Of a DNA stretch of 64,000 nt, positions 56,801 to 64,000 are shown piece after piece; position 1 is the stretch's first letter; each line of letters begins with the position of its first letter. The DNA comes from Bedellia somnulentella. Its lineage: Eukaryota > Arthropoda > Insecta > Lepidoptera > Bedelliidae. The stretch covers positions 620,001-684,000 of the forward strand of contig OY755184.1 in the NCBI GenBank assembly GCA_963576735.1. The letters run 5' to 3'. The notes under the pieces are model-generated. The model was given only the letters and a program-made list of their open reading frames with translations, had not been told where the DNA came from and ran no database searches. The position numbers and the translations under genes were made by a program.

Positions 56801-59800
56801 CAAATCCCGGGTCGGGCCTACACCAATTTGTCTTTTCTAAAAGACATATGTGTGGTTAATTTATCATGGTTGTTAACGGTGAGGGAAAACATCGTGAGGA
56901 AACCCACATGGCTGAGTTGTACTTAGTCATGTGACAGTGTATTCGTACAAAACGGCGATAGGCCTGCCCCCTATCACGTGAGTACACTGTCCATGCAAAA
57001 CGTGGGTATTCTGAACACCAGGTGACAAAGTCACGTGATGTTCAGAAGTATTAGTACCTCTGCCAACCCCTTCGGGGATATTCGGCGTGAACGTTTATGT
57101 TATGTTATGTTATGTAATGCAAATAAATGAATTGAATTGAATTATTAACTGAATCAGACACTGCCGATATTATTAATTTACATTATCAAAAGTGCATAGA
57201 CTCACGGCTATAAATCCCAAGTAAGGTATAGCCAGAGTAAAACGATTGGAAATACCGCAACCAATTTCGGAAGATTAGTAGGAAAGATCGTTAAGTTAAG
57301 GATTGTTGTTGAAGGGGTTCACATTGCCCCAAATCACTTAACATCCCAAAACCCTAAGTCGCACCAGAAGAAATATGTTGTGATATATTAAGCCTACACA
57401 GCATTACTTACCCTCGTCAATAAGAGAACTGTGACAGCTTTCACAAACACATTATACTATAGTAAAGAACGCGGAGGCCATTCGGGTGTTTTGTTTATAG
57501 TATGTTCATTATTATTCATTTCACATATTTGATCGATGTTAGTAAACGTGATGTGAAAGCAATTTAGGTGTATCTATGTAATTTAAAACTACACTCAATT
57601 AATTACGTACATACATATACAAAAACTTTACTTTATATACTCACGGCTATAAAACCATAGAAGGGGAATACAGAGCTTCAGGATTAGAAATTCCTCAGCC
57701 TTTGAAAGTTGAGTAGGGAAAAGACTGTAAAGTAAATGATTTTGGTAATGTCTCCAATCGCAAAATGGGGTAGTGCTATTCTAAGCCGACACTACACAGA
57801 ATTAACAACGTGTAATCTCATTTTCGTTTGAAATTTGAATAAAATATTAACATATTGTCACGGCTACAAATCAGTTACTTCTTGTAGCTGAGTGGAGCAA
57901 TATTGTAGAATAAAGGATTGTTGGTGATGGGTTTCCATTGGTTATCCTCATAATACCTTTAAAAGTCCCAATTACCGAAGTCAGCTCTTACAACTACCGC
58001 GCGAAGATATGCTCGGGGATTGAATCAATAATCTATGTTGACTCTTCATAGGCAAAATGTGTTGTAGTACAAGTCTAACAATGTTTTTATTGTGAATTAT
58101 TTTCGCATTAAATAAAGGATACTGTTAGAATTAAGGTTGAATATATTGTTTTGCCAGAACCCATGCTGCCACTGCTTGCATAATAGTAAGTTATGTATGA
58201 GATAAATATTTGAAATTGCATACAAACATAAATGGCTGTAAAATCCTAGTAGGGGTAGCCAAAGCTATAGGAAAATCCTTAGCCACTTTTGGATGTTGTG
58301 TAGGGATAAGATTGTTAAACCAAGATTTTTAGTGATAAGTATCCACTCCAACCGCAATGCCTAAAAATGATTTGTAATAGATGGAATTTTGATTACTAAA
58401 CAAATTCTGGTTGAAATAAATATTATTTTTGAATATTACAATTTTTACCTTAAGTTGTTTATAAGGGCGCCGTGTAGTGTCGGCTTAGAATATCACTACC
58501 CCGTTTCTACCGATGGGTGTACGTAAGAGGCGACTAACGGTATTGGGGCTTTTAAGGGATTTTTGGGCGATGCGGTTGGAGACCCATCACCAACAACCTT
58601 TATTTTTACCATTTTTTCCTTACTCACATTTCCAAAAGTGGCTGAGTAATTTCTAATTCCTTAGCTTTGGGTGGGGTACCCAGGTTCTAGGGATTTACAG
58701 CCGTGAGTATATGTATGTATGTATGTTGTTTATAAGGGAATTGAATATGTATTACATATTTAATGTAGTCAGTGAGTACCCACTAATATTAATTTAATAT
58801 TCAATATCAACTCACCATCACTTGATATTCCAGAATCGGAGTCAAGCGGGACATCACACTTTAAGTGAAAACTGTAACAAAAACATAATTTATTAAATGA
58901 CATATCAAAGTAATAACATATAATAATGCTCATATATTTTTTTGCCATTTTAATATGATCTTCAGTCTTGCAGAGGTACTTAACTTTCGAACATGATGTT
59001 ACTTGTCACCTGGTGTTCAGAGCACCCACACTTTGCTTGGACAGCATACTCATGTGATAAGGGGCAGGCTTATAGCCTTTTTGTATAAATACACTGTCTC
59101 ATGACTAAGTTCAATTAGCCATCTGTGGGTTTCCTCAGGATGTTATTCCTCAACATTAACAACTATAATAAATAAACCACCCATTAGACTTTAGAAAAGC
59201 CAAATTTGTGTAGACCCAACAGGGAATTTGATCCCAAGGCTGTCAGCGTGATAGGCAGTGTTCTACCCACTGAGCTAAGGTTATTACATTTTAATCAAAT
59301 AAAAGTGAAATTACTACATTCTTCCAAACAAGTAGTAAACCTGTTTACAGATTAATTATAAAAGTAAATATTAACAGATGTTCTGTAAGTAGTTTTACAC
59401 ATTACTGAAATAAGAATAGAATAGAATAATCATTTATTTGCCAGAATAAGAGTGTTAGAGATATCAACAGTTACAAAAATGTCCTTGCTTATTCTACTAA
59501 CAAGATTAGCGTGCAAATATTTACATCAAAATTATCTTCCTATAGAAAGATAATTTGAAATTAAGAACAAAATTAACATTATAGCACCATAGACAATTTC
59601 CATAATATTATTTACAGTCTTAGTTTTATTTTATATTTTATTTGTCAAATTTTAATTATTAATCATAGATTTATTTTTATTCATTAATTAACAATGTCAA
59701 AGTTTATTACATAATTCAGTCAATACCTTTTAATCCCATAAATACATTTTATGTCAACAATATTCACATTAAAGCGTCAAATTTTATCACATAAATAATC

Positions 59801-61552
59801 ACTGACACTGTAGTACATTTTATTAAATTTAAATTAAATTTAGTCATTGGTAATTCTTTAAAACTTGCAGGTAACTTATTATATATATAATTATAAAGAT
59901 ATTAAATATCATTGACATACCTTTCATCAAGGTCAATCTTGGATTTACAATTTTGTTCATATTGATACAGAGCATTGGCCAGCATGTCCACATCAACCAT
60001 AGGGTTCATCTCCGCAGGGTCTATTATTCTTTGTAGTTGTTTCAATGCTAGTCTGTAACATTAATTAATCGGTCTGATTTAATAAGCCAAATATATTAAC
60101 TTATTAAGACAACTCAGTCCATTTGGTTAGTAACAATCACTTAATTTTAATATGAGTACATAATCTTCATCATTGAATGATTTTTACATGTGTATGAGGT
60201 GGAAAAGATGCAGAATATTGAAGGTGTTTAAAGAATGGGAATAATTGTGAATTTAAATAAAACCAAAATCAGCTCCAGAGTTAACCAAATTACTTCGAGT
60301 GATGATCATCTTCGATGAGAATAAAATAATACATAAACTCACAGCCATAAATTCCTAAAAGGCGACCTAAAAACTCCTCAGCCACATTATATATTTGTAC
60401 TAATTTATTTTTTTACCCAATTAACTTTCACTAATAGATCCTTGCATCTAAGATTACTATAATTAATAAAGAGCTTTAGTGAGCTCTTCTGAGTAAGTGA
60501 TGATGAAACAACCAACCATTCTTTAAATACTTAATTTTCTCTACTTAACTTCCAGAAGTGAGTAGGGTTTTACCAATGCTTAGGCTCTGTCTCTTTTTGC
60601 GATTACTAGCTTTGAGTTATGTGTCACTATGTGTAATAAGAGAGAAAGAAACAGTAAAAAGTTAAAGTAATAATAGCACATCACAATGAAAAGATTAACA
60701 GATGATTTTACTAATCAATCAAGGAAAGAAAAATTTCAACACCAGCAGGAATTGAACCTGCGACATCCTGGTCTTCAGTGGTTACTTGGCACCTTAGCTC
60801 TATTGACAGAGGGACTAGAGCAGAAGGGCAAGCACGAGGCCTATTTTATCGACACGATAACGGTTAGAATGAGATGGCTATATATGATACTAAGTAAGTG
60901 CGTAAGAGATGGCTGCTTTATCCCACGCGATAACTAGTTTAAACAGCGCTCGTACTAGCCGGGCAGGTTTCTAAATTTATCTTTTCTTTATAGATTAGTC
61001 AAATAATCCCCAAATGAGGATTCATGCACAACAAAGTCTAATTATTAACAGATTATGTCTCGTAATAATACAATTTCCTGTCAATAAATTACAGCAGATA
61101 AATTGATGACTTCAAAGCTCTGTCTTAATTATTTATGCTTTGAAGGTAAGATTTTAAATTAAAATAAATAACATGGTGGTTAAGATATTTGGTGAGGGTA
61201 GGTTCATCTTTATTAACAGACTTCTACCGTCGGTAATTCTGCCTTAAAATGATCGCGTATGCAAAAGTAAAAATGTAATAAAGTGGTGATTAAATTATCA
61301 CAACGAGAATATCCCACATGGATCAATAAGATAATGGCACTTACTCATCGGTCACGAAAGCTGCTGATTTGTTTACTATATCCACAGCTTTTATTGTTTC
61401 ACCGACTTCTGTTCCACAACATTTGAACATTTGGGTCGCGGTGTTATAGCATTCTGGAACAAATAACAATGAAGTAACTCGACAATCTTACTACAGCTTT
61501 AGTAATATTTTCTTAAAATCTTACCGTTTTTTATTGATCGTTCTTTTTCCAT
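44665..61552 (-). CDS. KASH-like nuclear-envelope coiled-coil protein (KASH5/LRMP type), complete
   Basis: Ten exons join in phase into 554 residues: 61552-61525, 61453-61345, 60052-59921, 58871-58816, 53705-53564, 51865-51697, 50369-50187, 48803-48656, 48285-47793, 44869-44665. An EF-hand-like segment around residues 46-90 (LALKQLQRIIDPAEMNPMVD) recalls the N-terminus of KASH5. Residues about 110-300 are coiled coil. One hydrophobic helix (492-510, SLFCVLAGLCCVSALIVLY) is followed by 44 residues ending GEVPM. The tail has the W..(8)..IL..F.R....G...P spacing I recall for vertebrate LRMP, though it lacks the final PPPx. KASH proteins sit in the outer nuclear membrane, bind SUN proteins through this tail and link the nucleus to dynein or centrosomes. 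Family assignment is inference; the gene model is strong. A tail-anchored protein of another membrane is the main alternative. Confidence 0.7.
44985..45215 (-). mobile_element. Helitron-like fragment
   Basis: GTCCGCCCAGGCTTC, then TTACTGCTTACCCCCTACAA (reverse of a block in the Helitron at 46927) and TCAGCTAGATGGTTCATCCG, a pattern common in lepidopteran Helitron-derived repeats. Ends not defined. Confidence 0.5.
45216..45384 (-). pseudogene. RTE 3'-end fragment, AAGT-tail subtype
   Basis: Tail reads ACTTACTTATACTCACGCCC on the plus strand, the same tail type as the intact RTE at 2796. Diverged after about 150 bp. Confidence 0.8.
45525..45667 (+). repeat. SINE-A copy, part 1 (split by family C element)
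   Basis: CTGTGTACCCCATTTCTTCC through CACTCAACTTTCCAAACGTG; continues at 46090. Confidence 0.85.
45668..46089 (+). mobile_element. Family C element inserted in SINE-A, 12-bp target duplication
   Basis: TTTCCAAACGTG precedes and follows the insertion, so the borders are clear. Inside, an inverted pair of about 55 bp (about 45668-45727 and 45778-45836, each with CCCCACATGAGGAATTCATG or its complement) encloses a tail/tRNA fragment. Then come the body, a full tRNA-like segment (45979-46051: GTAGCTCAGTTGGC, GGTTCGAACCC) and the tail CTTTCCTTTAATAACATC. The long target duplication points to retroposition and not to a DNA transposon, despite the inverted ends. Confidence 0.8.
46090..46176 (+). repeat. 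SINE-A copy, part 2
   Basis: GTTGAGGAATTTC to the GTATGTATGT tail. A further SINE-A scrap follows at about 46177-46212. Confidence 0.85.
46483..46802 (-). repeat. SINE-B copy
   Basis: Minus-strand copy with tRNA-like head near 46735-46800. The TTATG tail is lost. Confidence 0.85.
46927..47139 (+). mobile_element. Non-autonomous Helitron, Lep1-like
   Basis: Starts TCTACACTAATA after an A and ends CTAG before a T, as Helitrons insert between A and T. The GC-rich CAGCCGTGCGAAGCCGGGGC near the 3' end is the family's terminal hairpin region. It lies in the intron between exons 10 and 9 of the KASH-like gene. At 213 bp it can code for nothing. Confidence 0.8.
47140..47792. other. Intron sequence, nothing recognised
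   Basis: AT-rich intron DNA upstream (in plus coordinates) of exon 9. Confidence 0.4.
47793..48285 (-). CDS. KASH-like gene exon 9
   Basis: Acceptor AATATTCATAG precedes 48285 and donor GTATGT follows 47793. 163 full codons (residues 324-486), Asn/Glu/Ser-rich with two CxxC pairs (FCKNCSKEN; VVCAGCQTDIGK). Reading past the donor would stop 9 codons later at 47768, the short alternative form. Confidence 0.82.
48386..48634 (+). repeat. SINE-A copy in a KASH-like intron
   Basis: Full length, antisense to the gene, between exons 9 and 8. Its tail is 22 bp from exon 8. Confidence 0.9.
48656..48803 (-). CDS. KASH-like gene exon 8
   Basis: Acceptor CTAAATTTCAG and donor GTAATG. Residues 274-322 (IELEMELKDMVNKSNNTHLR onward), ending one base into an Asp codon. 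Confidence 0.85.
48950..49128 (+). repeat. SINE-A copy with internal deletion
   Basis: GTAGCGACATTC subtype head joined to the last 40 bp and tail. The middle third is missing. Confidence 0.85.
49150..49528 (-). repeat. SINE-B copy, full length
   Basis: Near-identical, in opposite orientation, to 56748-57115. Tail of CATAA repeats at 49150-49175, tRNA-like head at about 49460-49528. Confidence 0.92.
49529..50186. other. Intron sequence, nothing recognised
   Basis: AT-rich intron DNA between exons 8 and 7. Confidence 0.4.
50187..50369 (-). CDS. KASH-like gene exon 7
   Basis: Acceptor AATTTCCAG and donor AAG/GTGGGG, a weak but usable donor. 61 codons of coiled coil (KTTLTEQLQEAKKECHRINE to VQRVMTEK), phase 0 at both ends. 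Confidence 0.87.
50406..50654 (+). repeat. SINE-A copy, GATCGTAAGAGG subtype
   Basis: Head 36 bp from exon 7, antisense to the gene. Confidence 0.9.
50812..50895 (-). repeat. tRNA-like sequence (SINE-type, not a working tRNA)
   Basis: Minus strand GTGGCCGACTGGATAGGTGA and GGTTCGATCCCCGC match A and B boxes, but the would-be acceptor strands (GACAGCT and TGACAGC) do not pair. It differs from the heads of SINE-B and family C. Confidence 0.6.
51076..51306 (-). repeat. SINE-A copy
   Basis: Near full length; lost the TAGTGCTATTCTAAGC part of its head. Confidence 0.88.
51307..51696. other. Intron sequence, nothing recognised
   Basis: 390 bp between a SINE-A and exon 6. Confidence 0.4.
51697..51865 (-). 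CDS. KASH-like gene exon 6
   Basis: Acceptor ATATTCCCAG and donor GTATAT. 56 codons of coiled coil (LIEENKKLLQERCAHEEVFE onward to TCADLDEK). Decayed partial copies of this exon lie at 52000-52050 and 52531-52610. Confidence 0.88.
51889..52745. repeat. Decayed tandem copies of an exon 6 and intron unit
   Basis: Three related blocks start near 51889, 52418 and 52650 (TAGTGTTTGGTATAA, then AGTTCAGAGGTTTGGAGTCT). The first two run into exon 6-like sequence (TCTTCCAACTCCATCTTGGC at 51999; CTTGTATCAGCTTCTTGTTT at 52585) with internal deletions. Confidence 0.85.
52746..53563. other. Intron sequence, nothing recognised
   Basis: AT-rich intron DNA between the exon-6-like copies and exon 5. Confidence 0.4.
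53564..53705 (-). CDS. KASH-like gene exon 5
   Basis: Acceptor ATCGCTCAG and donor GTGAGT. Residues 110-155 (FHLEELQCEVREKTRTNIKL onward), start of the coiled coil. Phases fit exons 4 and 6. Confidence 0.88.
53764..53850 (+). repeat. SINE-A head fragment, diverged
   Basis: AGGATAGCACTACCCCATTT followed by a shortened GGGCTTTCAAAG part. Confidence 0.6.
53885..53972. repeat. Family C fragment
   Basis: TTTTTGTTCATGAAAACCTC joined to TTGTCGAAAATTTTCTTTCC and the ATTTATTC tail; the tRNA-like core is missing. Confidence 0.7.
53973..56550 (-). pseudogene. RTE copy with internal deletion, split by an LTR-like insertion
   Basis: Minus strand. The 5' end and leader (56550-56175) match the element at 2796. 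The endonuclease is readable over 56172-55462 with its LGDFNGWVG and GTDHF motifs. About 1.3 kb is then missing relative to the intact element: the sequence jumps near 55385 from just after the endonuclease to just before the YADD box, so RT motifs A and B are lost. The rest is interrupted at 54740-55217 and ends in an ATGT tail at 53973. It cannot be functional. It sits in the 5.1-kb intron between exons 5 and 4. Confidence 0.9.
54740..55217. mobile_element. Probable solo LTR inserted in the RTE copy
   Basis: 478 bp with TG..CA ends (TGATTATTCG...GCTTAACA) flanked by the 5-bp duplication ACCAT (54735-54739, 55218-55222). No ORF and no internal retroelement sequence. This is the pattern left by recombination between the two LTRs of a retroelement. 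Superfamily and orientation are unknown. Confidence 0.75.
56748..57115 (+). repeat. SINE-B copy, full length, 10-bp target duplication
   Basis: Flanked by AATGCAAATA at 56738-56747 and 57116-57125. tRNA-like head CCGTGATAGCCCAGTGGGTA with B-box-like GTTCAAATCCC, body, and (TTATG)n tail. Reference copy for the family. Confidence 0.95.
57190..57402 (-). repeat. SINE-A copy, old
   Basis: Clearly diverged but with the ACTCACGGCTATAAATCCCA end and TTAAGCCTACACAGC head. Confidence 0.7.
57612..57799 (-). repeat. SINE-A copy with internal deletion
   Basis: ATACTCACGGCTATAAAACC end and intact GGGGTAGTGCTATTCTAAGC head; the middle is shortened. Confidence 0.8.
57850..58380 (-). repeat. Two old SINE-A remnants
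   Basis: 57855-57990 (CACGGCTACAAATC, GTGATGGGTTTCC) and 58228-58372 (ATGGCTGTAAAATCCTAG, GCCACTTTTGGATGTTG). Strongly diverged. Confidence 0.55.
58468..58724 (+). repeat. SINE-A copy
   Basis: Full length with a small insertion (GGGTGGGGTACCCAGG) near the 3' end. It lies about 90 bp from exon 4. Confidence 0.9.
58816..58871 (-). CDS. KASH-like gene exon 4
   Basis: Acceptor TTGTTACAG precedes 58871 and donor GTGAGT follows 58816. 18 full codons (FHLKCDVPLDSDSGISSD). An AAAG 14 bp further in would break the phase, so the TTACAG acceptor was chosen. Confidence 0.8.
58965..59282 (-). repeat. SINE-B copy, diverged
   Basis: Body (CACCTGGTGTTCAGAGCACC) and tRNA-like head near 59215-59280. Confidence 0.75.
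59283..59920. other. Intron sequence, nothing recognised
   Basis: Very AT-rich intron DNA between exons 4 and 3. Confidence 0.4.
59921..60052 (-). CDS. KASH-like gene exon 3 (EF-hand-like segment)
   Basis: Acceptor GTTACAG and donor GTATGT. 43 full codons (residues 47-89) with IIDPAEMNPMVDVDMLANAL, a calcium-loop-like stretch with Asp and Asn positions as in degenerate EF-hands. Confidence 0.85.
60053..60719. other. Intron sequence with a SINE-A scrap
   Basis: A short diverged SINE-A 3' end at about 60335-60385 (minus). Otherwise nothing recognised. Confidence 0.4.
60720..61045 (-). repeat. Family C element, degenerate
   Basis: GGAAAGAAAAATTTCAACAC at the left, a decayed tRNA-like segment (60740-60810), and CCCCAAATGAGGATTCATG near 61008 at the right. 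Confidence 0.7.
61345..61453 (-). CDS. KASH-like gene exon 2
   Basis: Acceptor TTTGTTCCAG and donor GTAAGT. Residues 11-45 in full codons (CYNTATQMFKCCGTEVGETI onward). First and last codons are shared with neighbours and both give Glu. Confidence 0.85.
61525..61552 (-). CDS. KASH-like gene exon 1
   Basis: ATG at 61552-61550, MEKERSIKN, donor GTAAGA. The short first exon was chosen because it gives an in-phase Met. An untranslated upstream exon cannot be excluded. Confidence 0.75.
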
Positions 61553-62280
61553 TTCTATTTGTTTGCAAACTATCTACTTTTCACTGCAATTTACGCTTCT
61601 CTCGACTGAAGCTGTAATAACTAAACCATAGAGTAAAGTAATACACTGGATATAGAGAGCCAACTTGCTGGATTTTAATGTCACCTAGTTTATAATGCAA
61701 ACTTATCGCCATCTCGAGGCATTCCACCCGAACTTCTGCTACAATTTAATCACCTATATATATATCTATAATTATGTTATGTTGCGCCTTAACTTCGATG
61801 TACTGTCTGTGGATGGCTAAGAATATATAACATAAACAAAAAAAAAACAAATCATGTCGAAGAAGTAGACACAATTCTCTACCGTTTTTCGTAATTTTCC
61901 TTTTAAAAATATTTCGTAAAATTTTAGGTTTATATACTCTAATAAAGAAGAAATCATACCGCGATGTAGGAATTACCAACAGTGCCATCTATTGATGAAT
62001 ATGCAAATTACGGCGCGCTTTTTTAATAAGTTCAGGTGGAACTGCAATAGAGGCGCTGTTAAAAATCACAAAGTGAGGATGTATGGAAGTTTCCAGCCCC
62101 TGAACTAAACTGTTTATTTTTTATTTCACCAAACCGTTTTATTCAGAAGTTCGTTAACCGACCGGCTAAAAATAACTTTGTTTTGTTTTCATTTACTTGA
62201 CTGACTGACTGGACTGACAGTAACAAGAAATTGAGAGTGTTGATTGATACTGACCATTTGATTGAATACACCTGTGTACA
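61553..62280. other. Upstream region of the KASH-like gene
   Basis: No repeats recognised; no clear TATA or initiator was picked. Confidence 0.35.
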
Positions 62281-62385
62281 GATCCACAATCTTTTCTTGG
62301 CCGGCGGCGGCGACTCTGGTACTGTACTACTGTCGCCATTTTGAAATTTCGGCCTGTCATTGTCAGTTAGTTCTCAACTAAATAA
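62281..62385. repeat. Direct repeat partner of 63923-64000
   Basis: GATCCACAATCTTTTCTTGGCCG, then TGTCGCCATTTTGAAATT and GTCATTGTCAGTTAG, shared with the window's right end. Confidence 0.8.
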
Positions 62386-62764
62386 AAATTATAGGGTGAC
62401 CTACGTATATAATAAATTATCACTTATTAATATTTTTTGTAGTGGAAACTTTTTTTTAAAGACAATTATTTTTATGATGTATCTTTGCTTATTAATAAAC
62501 GCTTTTATTTCCAGTATTAAATATAAACAATTATGAAAATTATTATTTATTTTGTAAAATTTTATCTAAGTAGGCTAACACCGTCCGAAAAGTTGTGCGC
62601 TCATGACTATAGCGGGGCGGGTTACGGGAAGTGGGGAAATGCCCCCAAATAAGATTTCACTTCGTATACACTGATGCGTGGATTCTTATCCTTATGCGGG
62701 GATGTACCAATGTGTCATTTCTTCATAACTGTCTGACATATATTTAAAAATACAAGGCAAATAC
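62386..62764. other. Intergenic DNA, nothing recognised
   Basis: AT-rich to 62560, then a more mixed stretch (GCGGGGCGGGTTACGGGAAG) of unknown nature. Confidence 0.4.
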
Positions 62765-62856
62765 TACGTGATAGCTTAATGGGTAGAACACCGGTTAGCG
62801 TGCAAGCGACAAGTGTTCAAATCCCGGATCGGGCCTACACCAATTTGTCTTTTGGG
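62765..62856 (+). repeat. SINE-B head, fused to a LINE 3' end
   Basis: tRNA-like head and CACCAATTTGTCTTTT block, ending abruptly where LINE sequence begins. Confidence 0.85.
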
Positions 62857-63052
62857 CCAAAAGAGCCACGCAATGGACTCCTGCTGTAAAGAGAAAGCGT
62901 GGCCGACCAAGGAAAAGATGGAGTGACGAGTTGGGTCTCTGGGATAAGAAGTGGTGGGAGACCGCTCAAAACCGTCTGGAGTGGAAGAAGGGGAGAGAGG
63001 CCTTTGCCCAGCAGTGGGACATAAATGGCTAATAATAATAATAATAATAAAT
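62857..63052 (+). pseudogene. 3' end of an endonuclease-RT LINE with (AAT)n tail
   Basis: Encodes about 58 terminal residues (KRKRGRPRKRWSDELGLW, then REAFAQQWDING and a stop) typical of the C-terminus of RTE-like LINE proteins, followed by AATAATAAT. A different family from the 2796 RTE. Confidence 0.75.
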
Positions 63053-63496
63053 TAATGTTATTTGTTACAAGGCTGTTAACAGCAATAAAAAAGTGCCCAT
63101 AAATTTACTGACCCAGCAAAATGAATGACCCAAACGATATCTGATGTTTAGAATTACATTTCTGTGCCACCTTTTTAGGGGATCTATGTGTAAATATGAA
63201 ATGTAAAAGACAGTACACGACAAGGTAAGCCTCTGATTTACAGGATTAAAAAAATGATTTTATGTAGTTACCCACTTATTAACTCTGAGTGTCACAAATA
63301 ACAAATCCTTGAGTATAAAATAATGAAACAGTTTGCAGAGAAGTACAATTGGCAGTGTTATCGCTAAAAGCGATCTCTTCCAGACAGCATTTGGGAGGTA
63401 AGATCAGCAAATTTAGGATACACAGTCAGTCGGGTAGACATACTAGACAAGGGCAAAAATAAATAAATATAATTAGCTTACATTAAAAAAAACGAA
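63053..63496. other. Intergenic DNA, nothing recognised
   Basis: No coding or repeat signature seen. Confidence 0.4.
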
Positions 63497-63723
63497 AGGC
63501 TGTAAATCCCTAGAAGGGGTAGCCAGAGCTAAGGAATTAGAAACTCCTTAGCCACTTTTGGAAAGTTGAGTGGGGTAAAGATGGTAAAATAAAGGTTATT
63601 GGTGATGGGTCTCCTACCACATCGCCCAAAAATCTCTTAAAAGCCCCAATACCGTTAGTCGCCTCTTACGTACACCCACCGGCAGAAATGGGGTAGTGCT
63701 ATTCTAAGCCGACACTACACAGC
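63497..63723 (-). repeat. SINE-A copy
   Basis: Near full length, without the ATGT tail (the end is GGCTGTAAATCCC after an A-rich stretch). Confidence 0.9.
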
Positions 63724-63882
63724 AACAAAGTTATTTATTAAATGAATATTATATAAATTGTTTTTTCAAGACATTTCAATTCATAAATAAATTAGCCTGT
63801 ATGATTTAAAATTATTTCCCTTATAATGGTTAATTTTTATTTACTGGCAATACTAATATCGATGACAGTGACGCCCTTACCG

Positions 63883-63942
63883 GCCAAGAAAAGATTGTGG
63901 ATCTGTACTCCTATTTCAGATCCACAAACTTTTCTTGGCCGA
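63883..63942. repeat. Hairpin of 24-bp arms
   Basis: CCGGCCAAGAAAAGATTGTG is mirrored by CACAAACTTTTCTTGGCCG around a loop of about 13 bp. The right arm starts the repeat shared with 62281. Confidence 0.85.
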
Positions 63943-64000
63943 CGGCAGAATTGGTACTACTGTCGCCATTTTGAAATTCATATTGTCATTGTCAGTTAGC
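63923..64000. repeat. Direct repeat partner of 62281-62385, cut by window edge
   Basis: Same order of blocks as at 62281, with an 18-bp-shorter GC-rich middle. Confidence 0.8.

Overview
This is eukaryotic (animal) genomic DNA, most likely from a moth or butterfly. It is AT-rich, has GT-AG spliced genes, and is packed with retroposons, a Lep1-like Helitron, a copia relic and a Mutator-like transposon typical of insect, especially lepidopteran, chromosomes. There are no bacterial features. Three host genes can be assembled from phase-consistent exons. All other coding signal comes from mobile elements.

Host genes. (1) Plus strand, 2316-15444: the last seven exons of a long coiled-coil protein resembling the centriolar-satellite/ciliary protein CEP131 (dilatory in flies). 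Its 5' part lies left of the window. (2) Minus strand, 28318-31641: a complete three-exon bHLH-Orange repressor of 434 aa ending in WRPW, best matched to deadpan, with a 13-kb gene-poor upstream region. (3) Minus strand, 44665-61552: a complete ten-exon, 554-aa protein. It has an EF-hand-like N-terminal segment, a central coiled coil and a single C-terminal membrane anchor followed by a 44-residue tail. It looks like a nuclear-envelope KASH protein of the KASH5/LRMP kind. CEP131, KASH5-like proteins and Deadpan belong to centrosome, nuclear-envelope and neural/Notch biology respectively; their neighbourhood here is probably coincidental.

Mobile DNA. A full-length RTE-clade LINE (2796-6208) with an uninterrupted 1039-aa endonuclease/reverse-transcriptase ORF sits in a CEP131 intron. 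A second RTE copy (53973-56550) has lost its central RT motifs and carries a 478-bp LTR-like insertion. About 40 copies of a roughly 250-bp repeat (called SINE-A here) share both ends with this RTE, so SINE-A looks like its non-autonomous passenger. Two further dispersed families occur: SINE-B (about 370 bp, tRNA-like head, TTATG-repeat tail) and family C (a foldback element holding a tRNA-like segment). Other elements are a CR1/L2-like LINE, R2/R4-like LINE pieces with a restriction-like endonuclease, a MULE with an 8-bp target duplication, a Helitron and a split copia remnant.

Rearrangements. About 2.2 kb is duplicated in tandem almost without change (23082-25262 and 25399-27579). One CEP131 exon with intron flanks is repeated in inverted orientation at the end of that duplication (27586-27644). 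A 0.6-kb block in the deadpan intron is repeated inverted 9 kb away (38990-39605). An intron of the KASH-like gene holds decayed tandem copies of the neighbouring exon.

Layout: 1-2300 repeats; 2316-15444 CEP131 exons with nested repeats; 15.7-22.7 kb intergenic with the copia relic; 22.7-27.6 kb duplicated block; 28.3-31.6 kb deadpan; 31.7-44.6 kb upstream/intergenic; 44.7-61.6 kb KASH-like gene; 61.6-64 kb intergenic repeats.
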